This document shows positions 42,466 to 50,113 of a stretch of DNA of 64,000 nucleotides, piece after piece. This DNA is from Clostridia bacterium. GTDB taxonomy: Bacteria > Bacillota > Clostridia > Lachnospirales > Lachnospiraceae. Location of the stretch: the NCBI GenBank assembly GCA_910574835.1, contig CAJTDE010000005.1:62001-126000 (forward strand), in the 5' to 3' direction. Under the pieces are notes generated by a model that saw only the letters and a list, made by a program, of their open reading frames with translations, ran no database searches and was not told where the DNA came from. Each line of letters starts with the position of its first letter. The first letter of the stretch is position 1. Both the position numbers and the translations under genes were made by a program.

Positions 42466-43334
42466 AAGAGTTGGAGAAGAGCAAAGAAACCTATGAGAGC
42501 ATCGTGATTCCGAAGGAGTTGGAGGGAAAAGTTCAGGAGACCATTGAAGCTTCCCGCCGGAAGAGAGAAAAGCGCTTTGCAAAAAACAGGCGCAGAAAGC
42601 TTTACAGATGGGCCGTGGGAATAGCGGCGGTCTTTACGGTGGCAACGACCATTGGACTGAATACGAGTGAGGCATTTGCGATGGAGGTGCAGAAAATCCC
42701 GGTTATCGGAGAGCTTGCACGGATACTTACCATTCGCTCTTATGAAAAAACGGAAGGAGACACTCAGATTGCCGCTGAGATTCCCGGTGTGGATTTGGGT
42801 GAGGACGGACAAAAGCTGTCGGAGGAGGTCAACGCTCAGATTGAAAAAATGACAGCACAGTATGAGAGTGAGGCTGTGGAAAGAGCGAAAGAGTATAAGA
42901 AAGCGTTTCTGGAAACAGGCGGAACGGAAGAGGAATGGGCGGAGCATGATATTCGTATTCGTGTGTGGTATGAGATTAAAAATCAGACGGAGGATGTGTT
43001 GTCTTTCGTGGTAAAGGGTACGGAGAGCTGGACGAGCGCTTATGCGGAAACACGGTATTACAATCTGGACTTGGAGAGCAATGAGTTTTTGACGCTTGAG
43101 AGTTTTCTGGGGAAGGATTATGTGGAGAAGGCAAATGAAAGTATCCGCGGACAGATAGAGGAGCGGATGAAAAAGGGAGAGGCTTTCTTTGCTCCGGAGG
43201 AAGGCGGCTTTGAGACGATTGAGGCGGAACCTGATTTTTATGTGAATGAGAAGGGGAATCCGGTGATTGTATTTGAAAAATATGCGATTGCGCCGGGAGC
43301 TATGGGGGAAGTGGAGTTTGAGATTGCTTTGTAA
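42462..43334 (+). CDS. RsiV-like anti-sigma factor with DUF4179/DUF3298-type domains
   Basis: 290 residues from TTG 42462, overlapping the sigma factor stop (TTGA). The cytoplasmic N-terminus (1-45) is followed by a basic stretch and one membrane segment (YRWAVGIAAVFTVATTIGLNT), then an extracellular part. The region about 85-290 resembles the RsiV extracytoplasmic domain: IPGVDLGEDGQKLSEEVNAQ, YYNLDLESNEFLTLESFLG and EADPDFYVNEKGNPVIVFEKYAIAPGAMG-like C-terminus (here AEPDFYVNEKG). RsiV in Bacillus binds lysozyme and is then cleaved, releasing SigV. A lysozyme-sensing role here is inferred from family and context. Confidence 0.87.
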   Translation: MKELEKSKETYESIVIPKELEGKVQETIEASRRKREKRFAKNRRRKLYRWAVGIAAVFTVATTIGLNTSEAFAMEVQKIPVIGELARILTIRSYEKTEGDTQIAAEIPGVDLGEDGQKLSEEVNAQIEKMTAQYESEAVERAKEYKKAFLETGGTEEEWAEHDIRIRVWYEIKNQTEDVLSFVVKGTESWTSAYAETRYYNLDLESNEFLTLESFLGKDYVEKANESIRGQIEERMKKGEAFFAPEEGGFETIEAEPDFYVNEKGNPVIVFEKYAIAPGAMGEVEFEIAL

Positions 43335-43350
43335 GGAAAGGATGATGGAA

Positions 43351-43956
43351 ATGAAAAGAAGAGGATTTGTTTTGGTTTTGGCGATGGTTATGGTGATGGG
43401 GGCTTCGGCTTGTAAGGGAGAAGAGATCAAGGAAGAGGATAATTTTTCGGCTGTGGGGCAGGAGGATCTACAAAACGATCAGAAAGAGGCAGAAGATGAG
43501 AAGGGGGATGCGGAGGAGCCTCAAGCGGGTGTGGGATCGGATGATGAGTTGGAAGATGGAGTGGACGGGAGTGATGCGGAAGTGGGGAAACCTGATAGTA
43601 ATTTGGATAATTTTGATGCGGATATGGGGGAGGTTTCGGATTTTGCGGCTTTGATTAAGGAGGCTGTGGGAGAGAAGGATTTGGAGAAGCTTGCACAGCT
43701 GACAGGTTTTCCGGTTTATGTCGGACTGGACGGGGTGGATGTAGTGGAGACAAAGGAAGCGTTTTTGAAGCTTGATCCGGATGAGGTGTTTTCGGAGGAG
43801 ATGATGCGTTCGATTGAGAAAGCGGATGTTGGGGATTTGGCGGCTAGTATGGCTGGGTTTACTTTGATGGATTATGATACGGAAGGGAGCGCTGGTATTA
43901 CTTTTGGAATGGTGGATGGGGGGCTTTTTGTTACTGGGATTAATTATGGGTATTGA
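43351..43956 (+). CDS. Lipoprotein with acidic linker
   Basis: 201 residues from ATG 43351 (43345 and 43342 are in-frame alternatives; GGAAAGG lies upstream). Lipoprotein signal RGFVLVLAMVMVMGASAC with the lipobox ASAC, then a very acidic, low-complexity linker (residues about 22-90, rich in E, D and G), then a small domain, about 95-201, with DFAALIKEAVGEKDLEKLAQLTGFPVYVG and LDPDEVFSEEMMRSIEKADV. The second domain resembles the small helical domains found in surface lipoproteins of Clostridia. It probably belongs to the sigma/anti-sigma operon, 16 bases downstream. Function unknown. The third codon positions are strongly G/T-biased. Confidence 0.75.
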   Translation: MKRRGFVLVLAMVMVMGASACKGEEIKEEDNFSAVGQEDLQNDQKEAEDEKGDAEEPQAGVGSDDELEDGVDGSDAEVGKPDSNLDNFDADMGEVSDFAALIKEAVGEKDLEKLAQLTGFPVYVGLDGVDVVETKEAFLKLDPDEVFSEEMMRSIEKADVGDLAASMAGFTLMDYDTEGSAGITFGMVDGGLFVTGINYGY

Positions 43957-43965
43957 GGGACGGAC

Positions 43966-44188
43966 GATTTAATTGCCAGGAGCCAGCCCAGCCCGGCGGA
44001 TTTTCCATATCTGTGTTCGGACGGTTCACGTACAGGCTGTCTGCTCTGGTCATACATTATCTTTGAGGTTTTTTAGGTCTTTTGGTTTTTTGGTAATGTA
44101 TGCCCATATCAGACAGCCTGTACGCGAACAGCCGGACACCTGATATCGGAAAATCCGCCGGGCTGGGCTGGCTCCTGGCAATTAAATC
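43966..44188 (+). repeat. Family C long hairpin, copy b
   Basis: Perfect 41-bp outer stem: 43966-44006 is the exact reverse complement of 44148-44188. Inside, ATATCTGTGTTCGG faces CCGGACACCTGATAT, CGTACAGGCTGTCTG pairs with CAGACAGCCTGTACG, and CATACATTA pairs with TAATGTATG around a T-rich loop (about 44062-44091). Total 223 nt in one hairpin. The unpaired blocks and their order match copy a at 34188-34397, while the outer stem sequence is unrelated. Confidence 0.93.
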
Positions 44189-44352
44189 TGGGGATGTGGA
44201 AATTAGCGGGGGGGATAGGAAGCTCATTTATGAATTATGAATTTGTAATGTTGGTTTTTGAATAGGAGGGGCATATTAACTGGATTTTTTTGAAGTTGGT
44301 TTAGTTGGCTTAATTTGACTTAAATTTTTTTGAAGCTGAATGTCATATATAT

Positions 44353-44381
44353 TTGACAAAATGTCGTGTGGGTGGTAAGAT
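44353..44381 (+). promoter_or_regulatory. Promoter with overlapping palindrome before the XRE regulator
   Basis: TTGACA at 44353-44358, 17-base spacer, TAAGAT at 44376-44381. The -35 box is part of TGTCATATATATTTGACA (44341-44358), an inverted repeat TGTCA/TGACA, followed by TGTCG, which could be an operator for the XRE protein encoded next. Confidence 0.6.
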
Positions 44382-44526
44382 AAATTTAAGAAGGGAACGT
44401 ATTAATTGGGTAGATAAATAACAGTTTGAAAGTAAGAGAATGAAGCAGGGGATGGGTAAGTTGTAAAAGTTTTGTTTTTGAATGGGGTTTGAGGTGAAAC
44501 TGTTTTTTGATAGGGGGTGGCGGATT

Positions 44527-44739
44527 GTGGCTAAGAATCTGAAGCTGAAGGCGGCGAGAGCGGAGCTTGATTATTCTCAGGAGGATCTGGCGAAGCTGGT
44601 GGGGGTGTCGCGGCAGACGATTAATATGATTGAACGGGGGGATTATAATCCTACTTTGAATCTTTGCTTAAGTATCTGCCATGCTTTGGGAAAAACCTTG
44701 GATGAAATTTTTTGGAAGGATATTGCGGAACTGGAATAG
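44527..44739 (+). CDS. XRE-family helix-turn-helix regulator
   Basis: 70 residues from GTG 44527, preceded by GGGGGTGG; ATG 44482 is an in-frame alternative with no ribosome binding site. LKAARAELDYSQEDLAKLVGVSRQTINMIERGDYNPTLNLCLSICHALGKTLDEIF is a complete HTH-XRE domain of the short, stand-alone type (YozG-like), usually adjacent to genes for membrane proteins, as here. The final residues DIAELE are encoded by a family B repeat tail. It may repress its own promoter through the palindrome overlapping the -35 box. Confidence 0.9.
   Translation: MAKNLKLKAARAELDYSQEDLAKLVGVSRQTINMIERGDYNPTLNLCLSICHALGKTLDEIFWKDIAELE
44719..44739 (+). repeat. Family B tail at the end of the XRE gene
   Basis: GATATTGCGGAACTGGAATAG matches the family B tail; its final TAG is the stop codon of the XRE gene. 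It is joined directly to a degenerate family A copy. Confidence 0.5.
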
Positions 44740-44784
44740 TCCGGTTGAAATGGACTTTACCCTTTAGTGCCGTCGCGCAGCGAC
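44739..44784 (+). repeat. Family A repeat with internal deletion
   Basis: GTCCGGTT (44739-44746), the usual 5' end of the element, is followed after six bases by GGACTTTACCCTTTAGTGCC and GTCGCGCAGCGAC (44772-44784), the usual 3' end. The central hairpin (about 120 bases) is missing. It is followed by TATAGGAGG, the ribosome binding site of the next gene. Confidence 0.75.
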
Positions 44785-44803
44785 TTTTATAGGAGGGATA
44801 GCG

Positions 44804-46117
44804 ATGAAGAAGGAATGGATCTTATGGAATGTTCTTCAAAATCCGGAGAATATTACGGCAGACGAGCGGATGGAGCAGATTGAGTGGAAGAATTATTACT
44901 GGTCCTATAAGGCATTGCTGCAGATATTTTTTTTATTTATTGTGTTATGGCCGGGCATTATGACTTTGTTTCAGAGCTATCTGGGAGAAAGCTTTAGCTT
45001 TGATGTTTTGCTCAGGCTTGCTATACTTCAGATTATAGTGATTATAGAGAGCGGCCGCTTTCTGTACAGCTGTTATTTCGGGAATCAGGAATTTTATGAT
45101 CGGAGCAAAGGCAGAACGTCGTATCTTGTAATTGGTTTGCAGATAGCGGTCATTTCCTGGATCATGCTTTGGATAGAACGCGGGTTCCGTCATCCGCTGC
45201 CTTGGATTATGATGGTCGTTGGGCTGCTTATTTATTGGGGGTTGTGTCATCTGGCTTATTTGCACCATGCTATGCTGATGGACGAAACAACGGAAGAGGC
45301 AGGGCATAAGAGTGAGAGATGGATTCCCGGGGTATGCGGAGTTACTTTAGCTGCTTATTTCTTAGTGGTGAATGTCCTTATGTGTACTGCCATAACAGGG
45401 GGGAGAAGTACGTCTCATCTGACGGAGGAAGAACAGCGCATGATAAACACCGTGCAGCTTGGAATTAGTAATTACTATGCTTTGTCAAACTACCGGATGG
45501 ACTACACTTTCAAAACCGATACACAGCCGGAAGCTCCTGTTTATTATGAGAATAACAGTTATGATCTGTCCCATGTCTACTGTCTGGCAAATGACGGAGA
45601 ACTTTACAACCAGATCTTAAATCCTGGAAACGATAAAAGCATTTACCGGGAATACCGCAGAGAATCGGAAAATCACTTTTCATGGGAAATGGCCTATGAA
45701 GGACGCTGGATCTCCGACATCGAATGGGCCGAGCTTTGGACAGAAAACCAGGAAGAACCGGAATTTTGGATCAATGAACCCTACACCGGCCTGCCGGAGA
45801 TTGATCCAAAGTCCGTAACTTCCGTCATAAAAGAATATCAAAATCAAAACACCTGCTATACTATTACCTACAACCAGGATTACGACACGGCAGGTACAAC
45901 CTTAAAAGATAATGAGGATCTAAAAAACTTTACGGCCACAGACTGCTACACCCTCAATGAATACAATACCCTTATCCAATACGAGCGCACCGAAACCGGC
46001 ATAACAAAAGCGACCGAAGAACCGCGCACCCTGCAGCGCACCATCACCATTCTGGGCGTAGACAGAGAACAAATTCAATCCGAAATACGGACCCTAACAA
46101 GCCGATACACCCCCTAA
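44804..46117 (+). CDS. Membrane protein of unknown function (437 aa)
   Basis: 437 residues; the start follows TATAGGAGGGATAGCG. Residues about 30-215 hold five hydrophobic segments (e.g. ALLQIFFLFIVLWPGIMTLF, GVTLAAYFLVVNVLMCTAI); the C-terminal half (220-437) is hydrophilic and probably extracellular, with many aromatic, Asn and Glu residues and no recognised domain. The upstream XRE regulator is probably its regulator, as XRE-membrane protein pairs are common in Clostridia. Base composition changes inside the gene: the first half is G/T-rich on the coding strand, the second half A/C-rich. I do not recognise the family. Confidence 0.7.
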   Translation: MKKEWILWNVLQNPENITADERMEQIEWKNYYWSYKALLQIFFLFIVLWPGIMTLFQSYLGESFSFDVLLRLAILQIIVIIESGRFLYSCYFGNQEFYDRSKGRTSYLVIGLQIAVISWIMLWIERGFRHPLPWIMMVVGLLIYWGLCHLAYLHHAMLMDETTEEAGHKSERWIPGVCGVTLAAYFLVVNVLMCTAITGGRSTSHLTEEEQRMINTVQLGISNYYALSNYRMDYTFKTDTQPEAPVYYENNSYDLSHVYCLANDGELYNQILNPGNDKSIYREYRRESENHFSWEMAYEGRWISDIEWAELWTENQEEPEFWINEPYTGLPEIDPKSVTSVIKEYQNQNTCYTITYNQDYDTAGTTLKDNEDLKNFTATDCYTLNEYNTLIQYERTETGITKATEEPRTLQRTITILGVDREQIQSEIRTLTSRYTP

Positions 46118-46261
46118 CCCCTATTTAATGCTTCACTCCCTGCCGGCAAAAATCATGAAGCTAACTCCGAAAAGCTTATGAAAGTTTCAGACAAGAATCA
46201 CCCCAAAAAAGAATTTGCAATTTTAACACCCCCAAAACAATTAGGCGCAGGAAGAAAACCA

Positions 46262-46462
46262 GGGAGAAGGGCCGGGCGGGGAGGATTTTCACTTATCCGG
46301 TGTCCACCTTTTCGACACATATGTATGAGCTGAGCGGACTTTGCCAAAAAACATCCAACACCCAGATAACAAAAAGGGCAAAGTCCGATCAGAGCATACA
46401 TATGTAACGAGAAACACGTGGACACAGGATATGGAAAATTCTCCCCGCCCGGTCCTTCTCCC
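46262..46462 (-). repeat. Family C long hairpin, copy c (inverted)
   Basis: Outer stem GGGAGAAGG.CCGGGCGGGG (46262-46281) with CCCCGCCCGG.CCTTCTCCC (46443-46462). Then GGTGTCCAC with GTGGACAC, ACATATGTATG with CATACATATGT, and CGGACTTTGCC with GGGCAAAGTCCG around an A-rich loop. Read on the minus strand the blocks TTTTCCATATCCTGTGT, GCTCTG, a T-rich loop, CTCAG and GGACACCGGATA come in the same order as in copies a and b, so this copy lies in opposite orientation. Confidence 0.88.
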
Positions 46463-46732
46463 GTCCGTCCCCAACCTCCCCGCATTAAAAAAATTACAAA
46501 TCTAACAACTCCGTTATATTCCCGAAAGAAAAGAGAAATCCTCCCATGCTATACTCATTACATAAAGCCGGATGCACCAAACACGCAGACACTTCATCTG
46601 CCCCCACCCCTGCATAAATACACATCTTTAAACGCAGGAACCGCACCCGGCTCAAAAGAGTACCCCCGGAAACACATTTGCCAAGCATGAATTTCCGAGA
46701 GCGCCCAAAAAAGAAACGGAGGACACAACCCA
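46463..46732 (+). other. Leader region of the ABC exporter operon
   Basis: Between the long hairpin and the ATPase start. It is A/C-rich, contains a TATACT that could be a -10 box near 46548, and no clear -35. A 90-codon frame (46418-46690) runs through the hairpin and has a biased composition. I see no gene or other RNA here. Confidence 0.35.
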
Positions 46733-47407
46733 ATGACAATCCTGGAAACAAGAGACCTGAAAAAATACTACAATTCCGGCGAAACCACCGTAAAAGCCTT
46801 AGACGGCGTAAACCTGAAGATAGAAGCCGGCACCTTCACCGCCATCGTCGGCACCTCCGGCAGCGGAAAATCCACACTGCTCCACATGCTCGGCGGCCTG
46901 GACCGCCCCACGGAGGGCAAAGTACTGGTAGACAAAAAAGACATATTTACCTTCAAGGAAGAAGCCCTCACCATCTTCCGCCGAAGAAAAATCGGCTTCG
47001 TATTCCAAAGCTACAACCTGGTCCCGGTCCTCAATGTAAAGGAAAACATCCTGCTCCCCATCGAGCTTGACGGCGGCCGCCCGGATCAAGCCTACATCCA
47101 AAAAATCATAACCCTCCTGGGCCTGGAAGAAAAGCTTCAAAACCTTCCCAGCAACCTCTCCGGCGGTCAGCAGCAGAGAGTGGCCATCGCCCGCGCCCTG
47201 GCAGGCAAGCCGGCAATCATTCTGGCCGACGAGCCAACCGGCAACTTGGATTCCCGGACCAGTCAGGACGTCATGAGCCTGCTAAAAGTGACAAGCGAGC
47301 GTTTCCGCCAGACCATCGTCATGATCACCCACAACGAAGAGATCGCCCAGACCGCCGACCGTATCATCCGCATCGAGGACGGCCGTATCGCAAAGGATGG
47401 TGAATAA
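46733..47407 (+). CDS. ABC transporter ATP-binding protein (MacB/LolD-like)
   Basis: 224 residues. Walker A GTSGSGKST (about 38-46), Q-loop FVFQSYNLVPVLNV, signature LSGGQQQRVAIARAL, Walker B IILADEPTGNLDS, then TIVMITHNEEIAQTADRII. This is the MacB/LolD/BceA-type ATPase that works with FtsX-domain permeases. It starts after ACGGAGGACACAACCC and is followed by the permease gene. Transporters of this class export or expel antimicrobial peptides, or release lipoproteins. The substrate is unknown; the orphan kinase at 40880-41824 could be its sensor partner. Confidence 0.93.
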   Translation: MTILETRDLKKYYNSGETTVKALDGVNLKIEAGTFTAIVGTSGSGKSTLLHMLGGLDRPTEGKVLVDKKDIFTFKEEALTIFRRRKIGFVFQSYNLVPVLNVKENILLPIELDGGRPDQAYIQKIITLLGLEEKLQNLPSNLSGGQQQRVAIARALAGKPAIILADEPTGNLDSRTSQDVMSLLKVTSERFRQTIVMITHNEEIAQTADRIIRIEDGRIAKDGE

Positions 47408-47408
47408 C

Positions 47409-50012
47409 ATGCTGCGCGTAAGAAATCAAAAAACCATCCGCCGCCTGGCAAACAGAAGCTTTTCGGCCAACCGGACACGAAACATCATGGCAGTCATTGC
47501 CGTCACCTTAACCACCCTGTTGTTCAGCGCCCTCTTTACCACGGCCATTTCCGTCAAATACTCCACGGAACAGACCACCATGCGCCAGGTGGGAGGTTAT
47601 GCCCACTGCGGATTCAAGGATCTGACAGCCGAACAGAAGGACACCTTGAAAACCCACCCTTTAATTGAAAAATACGGCACAAACAAGGTACTGACCTCCT
47701 TGGAGGAAGGTGTCTTCGAGAAAAACCGCGTGGAAGTCCGTTATATAGACGAGATCGGCGCCGACATGTTTTTCTGCAGCCCCACAACCGGCAGTCTTCC
47801 GGGGACAGAGCGGGAGCTGGCCACAGACACCTGGGTACTGGATCAACTGGGTGTTCCCCATAAAATAGGAGAGCAGATCACCGTACCTTTCGTTTTTCAC
47901 GGAGAAACCAGAGAAGAAACCTTCACCCTAAGCGGCTTCTGGGAGCGGGACAGCGCCGCAATGGTCAGTGAAATGTGGCTGTCCGAGGAATTTGTAGATC
48001 AAATGCTGTCCGAATACACCCCGGACGAGCGGATGGTTGCTATGGGCGCAGGCAAATGGAACCTGGACATCTGTTTTGCCAACAGCAGGAATATCCCTGG
48101 AAATCTGGAAACAATCGCCAGGGACAACGGCTATGAGATCGAAGATGCAATGGCTGAAAAATACCTGCGCACCGGTGTCAACTGGGCTTATCTGAGTACC
48201 CACAGCAACCAGGGAGAGGATCTTTTAAGCATCGCTGCCGTGGTATTTCTCACGATGATGATCATACTGACCGGGTATCTTATCATTTACAACATCTTCC
48301 AGATCTCCGTATCCAGTGATATCCGTTTCTACGGCCTGTTGAAAACCATCGGCACAACCGGACGCCAGATCCGCGCCATGATAAGGCTCCAGGCCCTGAA
48401 GCTGTGTATCCTGGGACTGCCCCTGGGACTTCTTGCAGGCTACCTGGCCGGCAATCAGATTTCAGCCATTGTTATGAAAAATATGAGCGGACAGCAGGTC
48501 TACCTGACCTTAAATCCGTGGATATTCGCAGGTGCGGCCCTGTTTTCCCTGCTGACTGTGCTCTTAAGCTGCCATAAGCCCGGCCGGATAGCAGGAGCCG
48601 TCTCCCCGGTAGAGTCTCTGCGCTATACGGAAAGCGTCTCCGGCAAGAAAAAGAGTAAAAAAGACAGACATGGCCCCAAGGTATTGCAGATGGCTTTAGC
48701 CAACCTTGGAAGAAACCGGAAAAAGACGGTTCTCGTAATCCTTTCCCTGTCCTTAAGCGTGGTGCTGCTCTACGGTGTAAGCGCATTTTCCGCAGGCTTT
48801 GACATGGATAAATTCGTTGCAAAATTTATGACAGCCGACTATTTGGTCGGTCACAAGGATCTTTTTAAGAATAGATTCGGAAGCGAAAACCAGGAACTGA
48901 AGGAGGAATTTCTGGCTTCTGTCAACAGCATAGAGGGAATCCGGGAATCCGGATTGATTTACTATAATACGGGAAATACCACGGCTTCTATGACGAAAGC
49001 TCAGTACCTGCGGTTCTTAGATCCCATGCAGATGCAGACCCTGGGGGATGAATTTCATGCACTTGGGGATGAGGATCTCACCAATCCCCCCATCGGTATC
49101 TACGGACTGGACGAGATGCCTTTCCAATATCTCAAGTTTGTCGACGGGGAAGTGGATTATGAGGAATTAAAAAAAGGAAATGTAATCATTCAGCTTGTTC
49201 ATCAGGACGATTACGGAAATCCATACCTTGAAAGAGCGCCCTATTCCGTGGGGGATGAAGTCACCTTTACCTATGCGGATGAGTATGAATACATTGGCGA
49301 CGATATGGATGCCGAGCTTGTCATCCACAAAAGCCACGAGAAAACCTATACCATCGGCGCCACAGCCGTTCTGCCGGGGCCTCTGACCGTTCGGAGATTC
49401 GGCGGCGCGAATTTCGCCGTTGCCCCGGAGATCTTGAAGAAGGAGGCGGGGGAAAAAGCTGTCCGAATGAGCTGCCTTGTGAATATGGAGGAAGGCATGG
49501 AGGATCAGATGGAGACATTTTTGGAAAGATATATGGAAAATGCGGACTCCGATCTGGATTTTGAATCCAAAAAGGGCTACAGCGACCAGTTCCAATCCTT
49601 CCGCCGGATGTTTCTTCTGATTGGAACAGCGGCCAGTCTGGTTGTGGCTTTGGTAGGCGTCTTAAACTTTATCAATGCCATTGTGACGGGAATCCGCGCC
49701 CGGCGCAGGGAGATGGCCGTGCTTCAAAGCATCGGCATGACCGGACGGCAGCTCAAGGAAATGCTGATACTGGAGGGCTGCGCCTATGGAATATCAGCCA
49801 TTCTGCTGTCGCTGATCTTAAGCCTTCTCATGCAAAGCCTGGTGCTTGGACAGCTGGAGCATATTTTGTGGTTCTTCACGGCAAAATGGATTTGGAGCCC
49901 CATACTGGGGATGCTTCTGGTGTTCCTGGTTCTGGGAGCTGTCATTCCCGCTGCGGCCTACAGGACCGTGGAGCGGCAGAGCGTGGTGGAGCGGCTTCGG
50001 GAGGTCGAGTAA
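47409..50012 (+). CDS. FtsX-like ABC transporter permease
   Basis: 867 residues from ATG 47409 one base after the ATPase stop (ATG 47397 overlaps it and is possible). Two FtsX modules: TM1 at about 25-45, a large extracellular domain (about 60-265), three segments at about 270-390 (FLTMMIILTGYLIIYNIFQI; LKLCILGLPLGLLAGYLAG), a central pair at about 430-460 and a second extracellular domain (about 470-715), then the last three segments with VALVGVLNFINAIVTGIRARRREMAVLQSIGMTGRQLKEML. This architecture fits MacB-like/YtrF-like exporters. Forms a complex with the ATPase upstream. Codon use is C-rich in the first half and mixed in the second. Confidence 0.9.
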   Translation: MLRVRNQKTIRRLANRSFSANRTRNIMAVIAVTLTTLLFSALFTTAISVKYSTEQTTMRQVGGYAHCGFKDLTAEQKDTLKTHPLIEKYGTNKVLTSLEEGVFEKNRVEVRYIDEIGADMFFCSPTTGSLPGTERELATDTWVLDQLGVPHKIGEQITVPFVFHGETREETFTLSGFWERDSAAMVSEMWLSEEFVDQMLSEYTPDERMVAMGAGKWNLDICFANSRNIPGNLETIARDNGYEIEDAMAEKYLRTGVNWAYLSTHSNQGEDLLSIAAVVFLTMMIILTGYLIIYNIFQISVSSDIRFYGLLKTIGTTGRQIRAMIRLQALKLCILGLPLGLLAGYLAGNQISAIVMKNMSGQQVYLTLNPWIFAGAALFSLLTVLLSCHKPGRIAGAVSPVESLRYTESVSGKKKSKKDRHGPKVLQMALANLGRNRKKTVLVILSLSLSVVLLYGVSAFSAGFDMDKFVAKFMTADYLVGHKDLFKNRFGSENQELKEEFLASVNSIEGIRESGLIYYNTGNTTASMTKAQYLRFLDPMQMQTLGDEFHALGDEDLTNPPIGIYGLDEMPFQYLKFVDGEVDYEELKKGNVIIQLVHQDDYGNPYLERAPYSVGDEVTFTYADEYEYIGDDMDAELVIHKSHEKTYTIGATAVLPGPLTVRRFGGANFAVAPEILKKEAGEKAVRMSCLVNMEEGMEDQMETFLERYMENADSDLDFESKKGYSDQFQSFRRMFLLIGTAASLVVALVGVLNFINAIVTGIRARRREMAVLQSIGMTGRQLKEMLILEGCAYGISAILLSLILSLLMQSLVLGQLEHILWFFTAKWIWSPILGMLLVFLVLGAVIPAAAYRTVERQSVVERLREVE

Positions 50013-50113
50013 GGTAAATTTATAGGAAGGAATGAGCCGTAAAAATACTTTCCTTAACTTATTTGAGTATGATATACTCTATTTTAGGAACGAACTCTGT
50101 GGAGGTGGAAATT

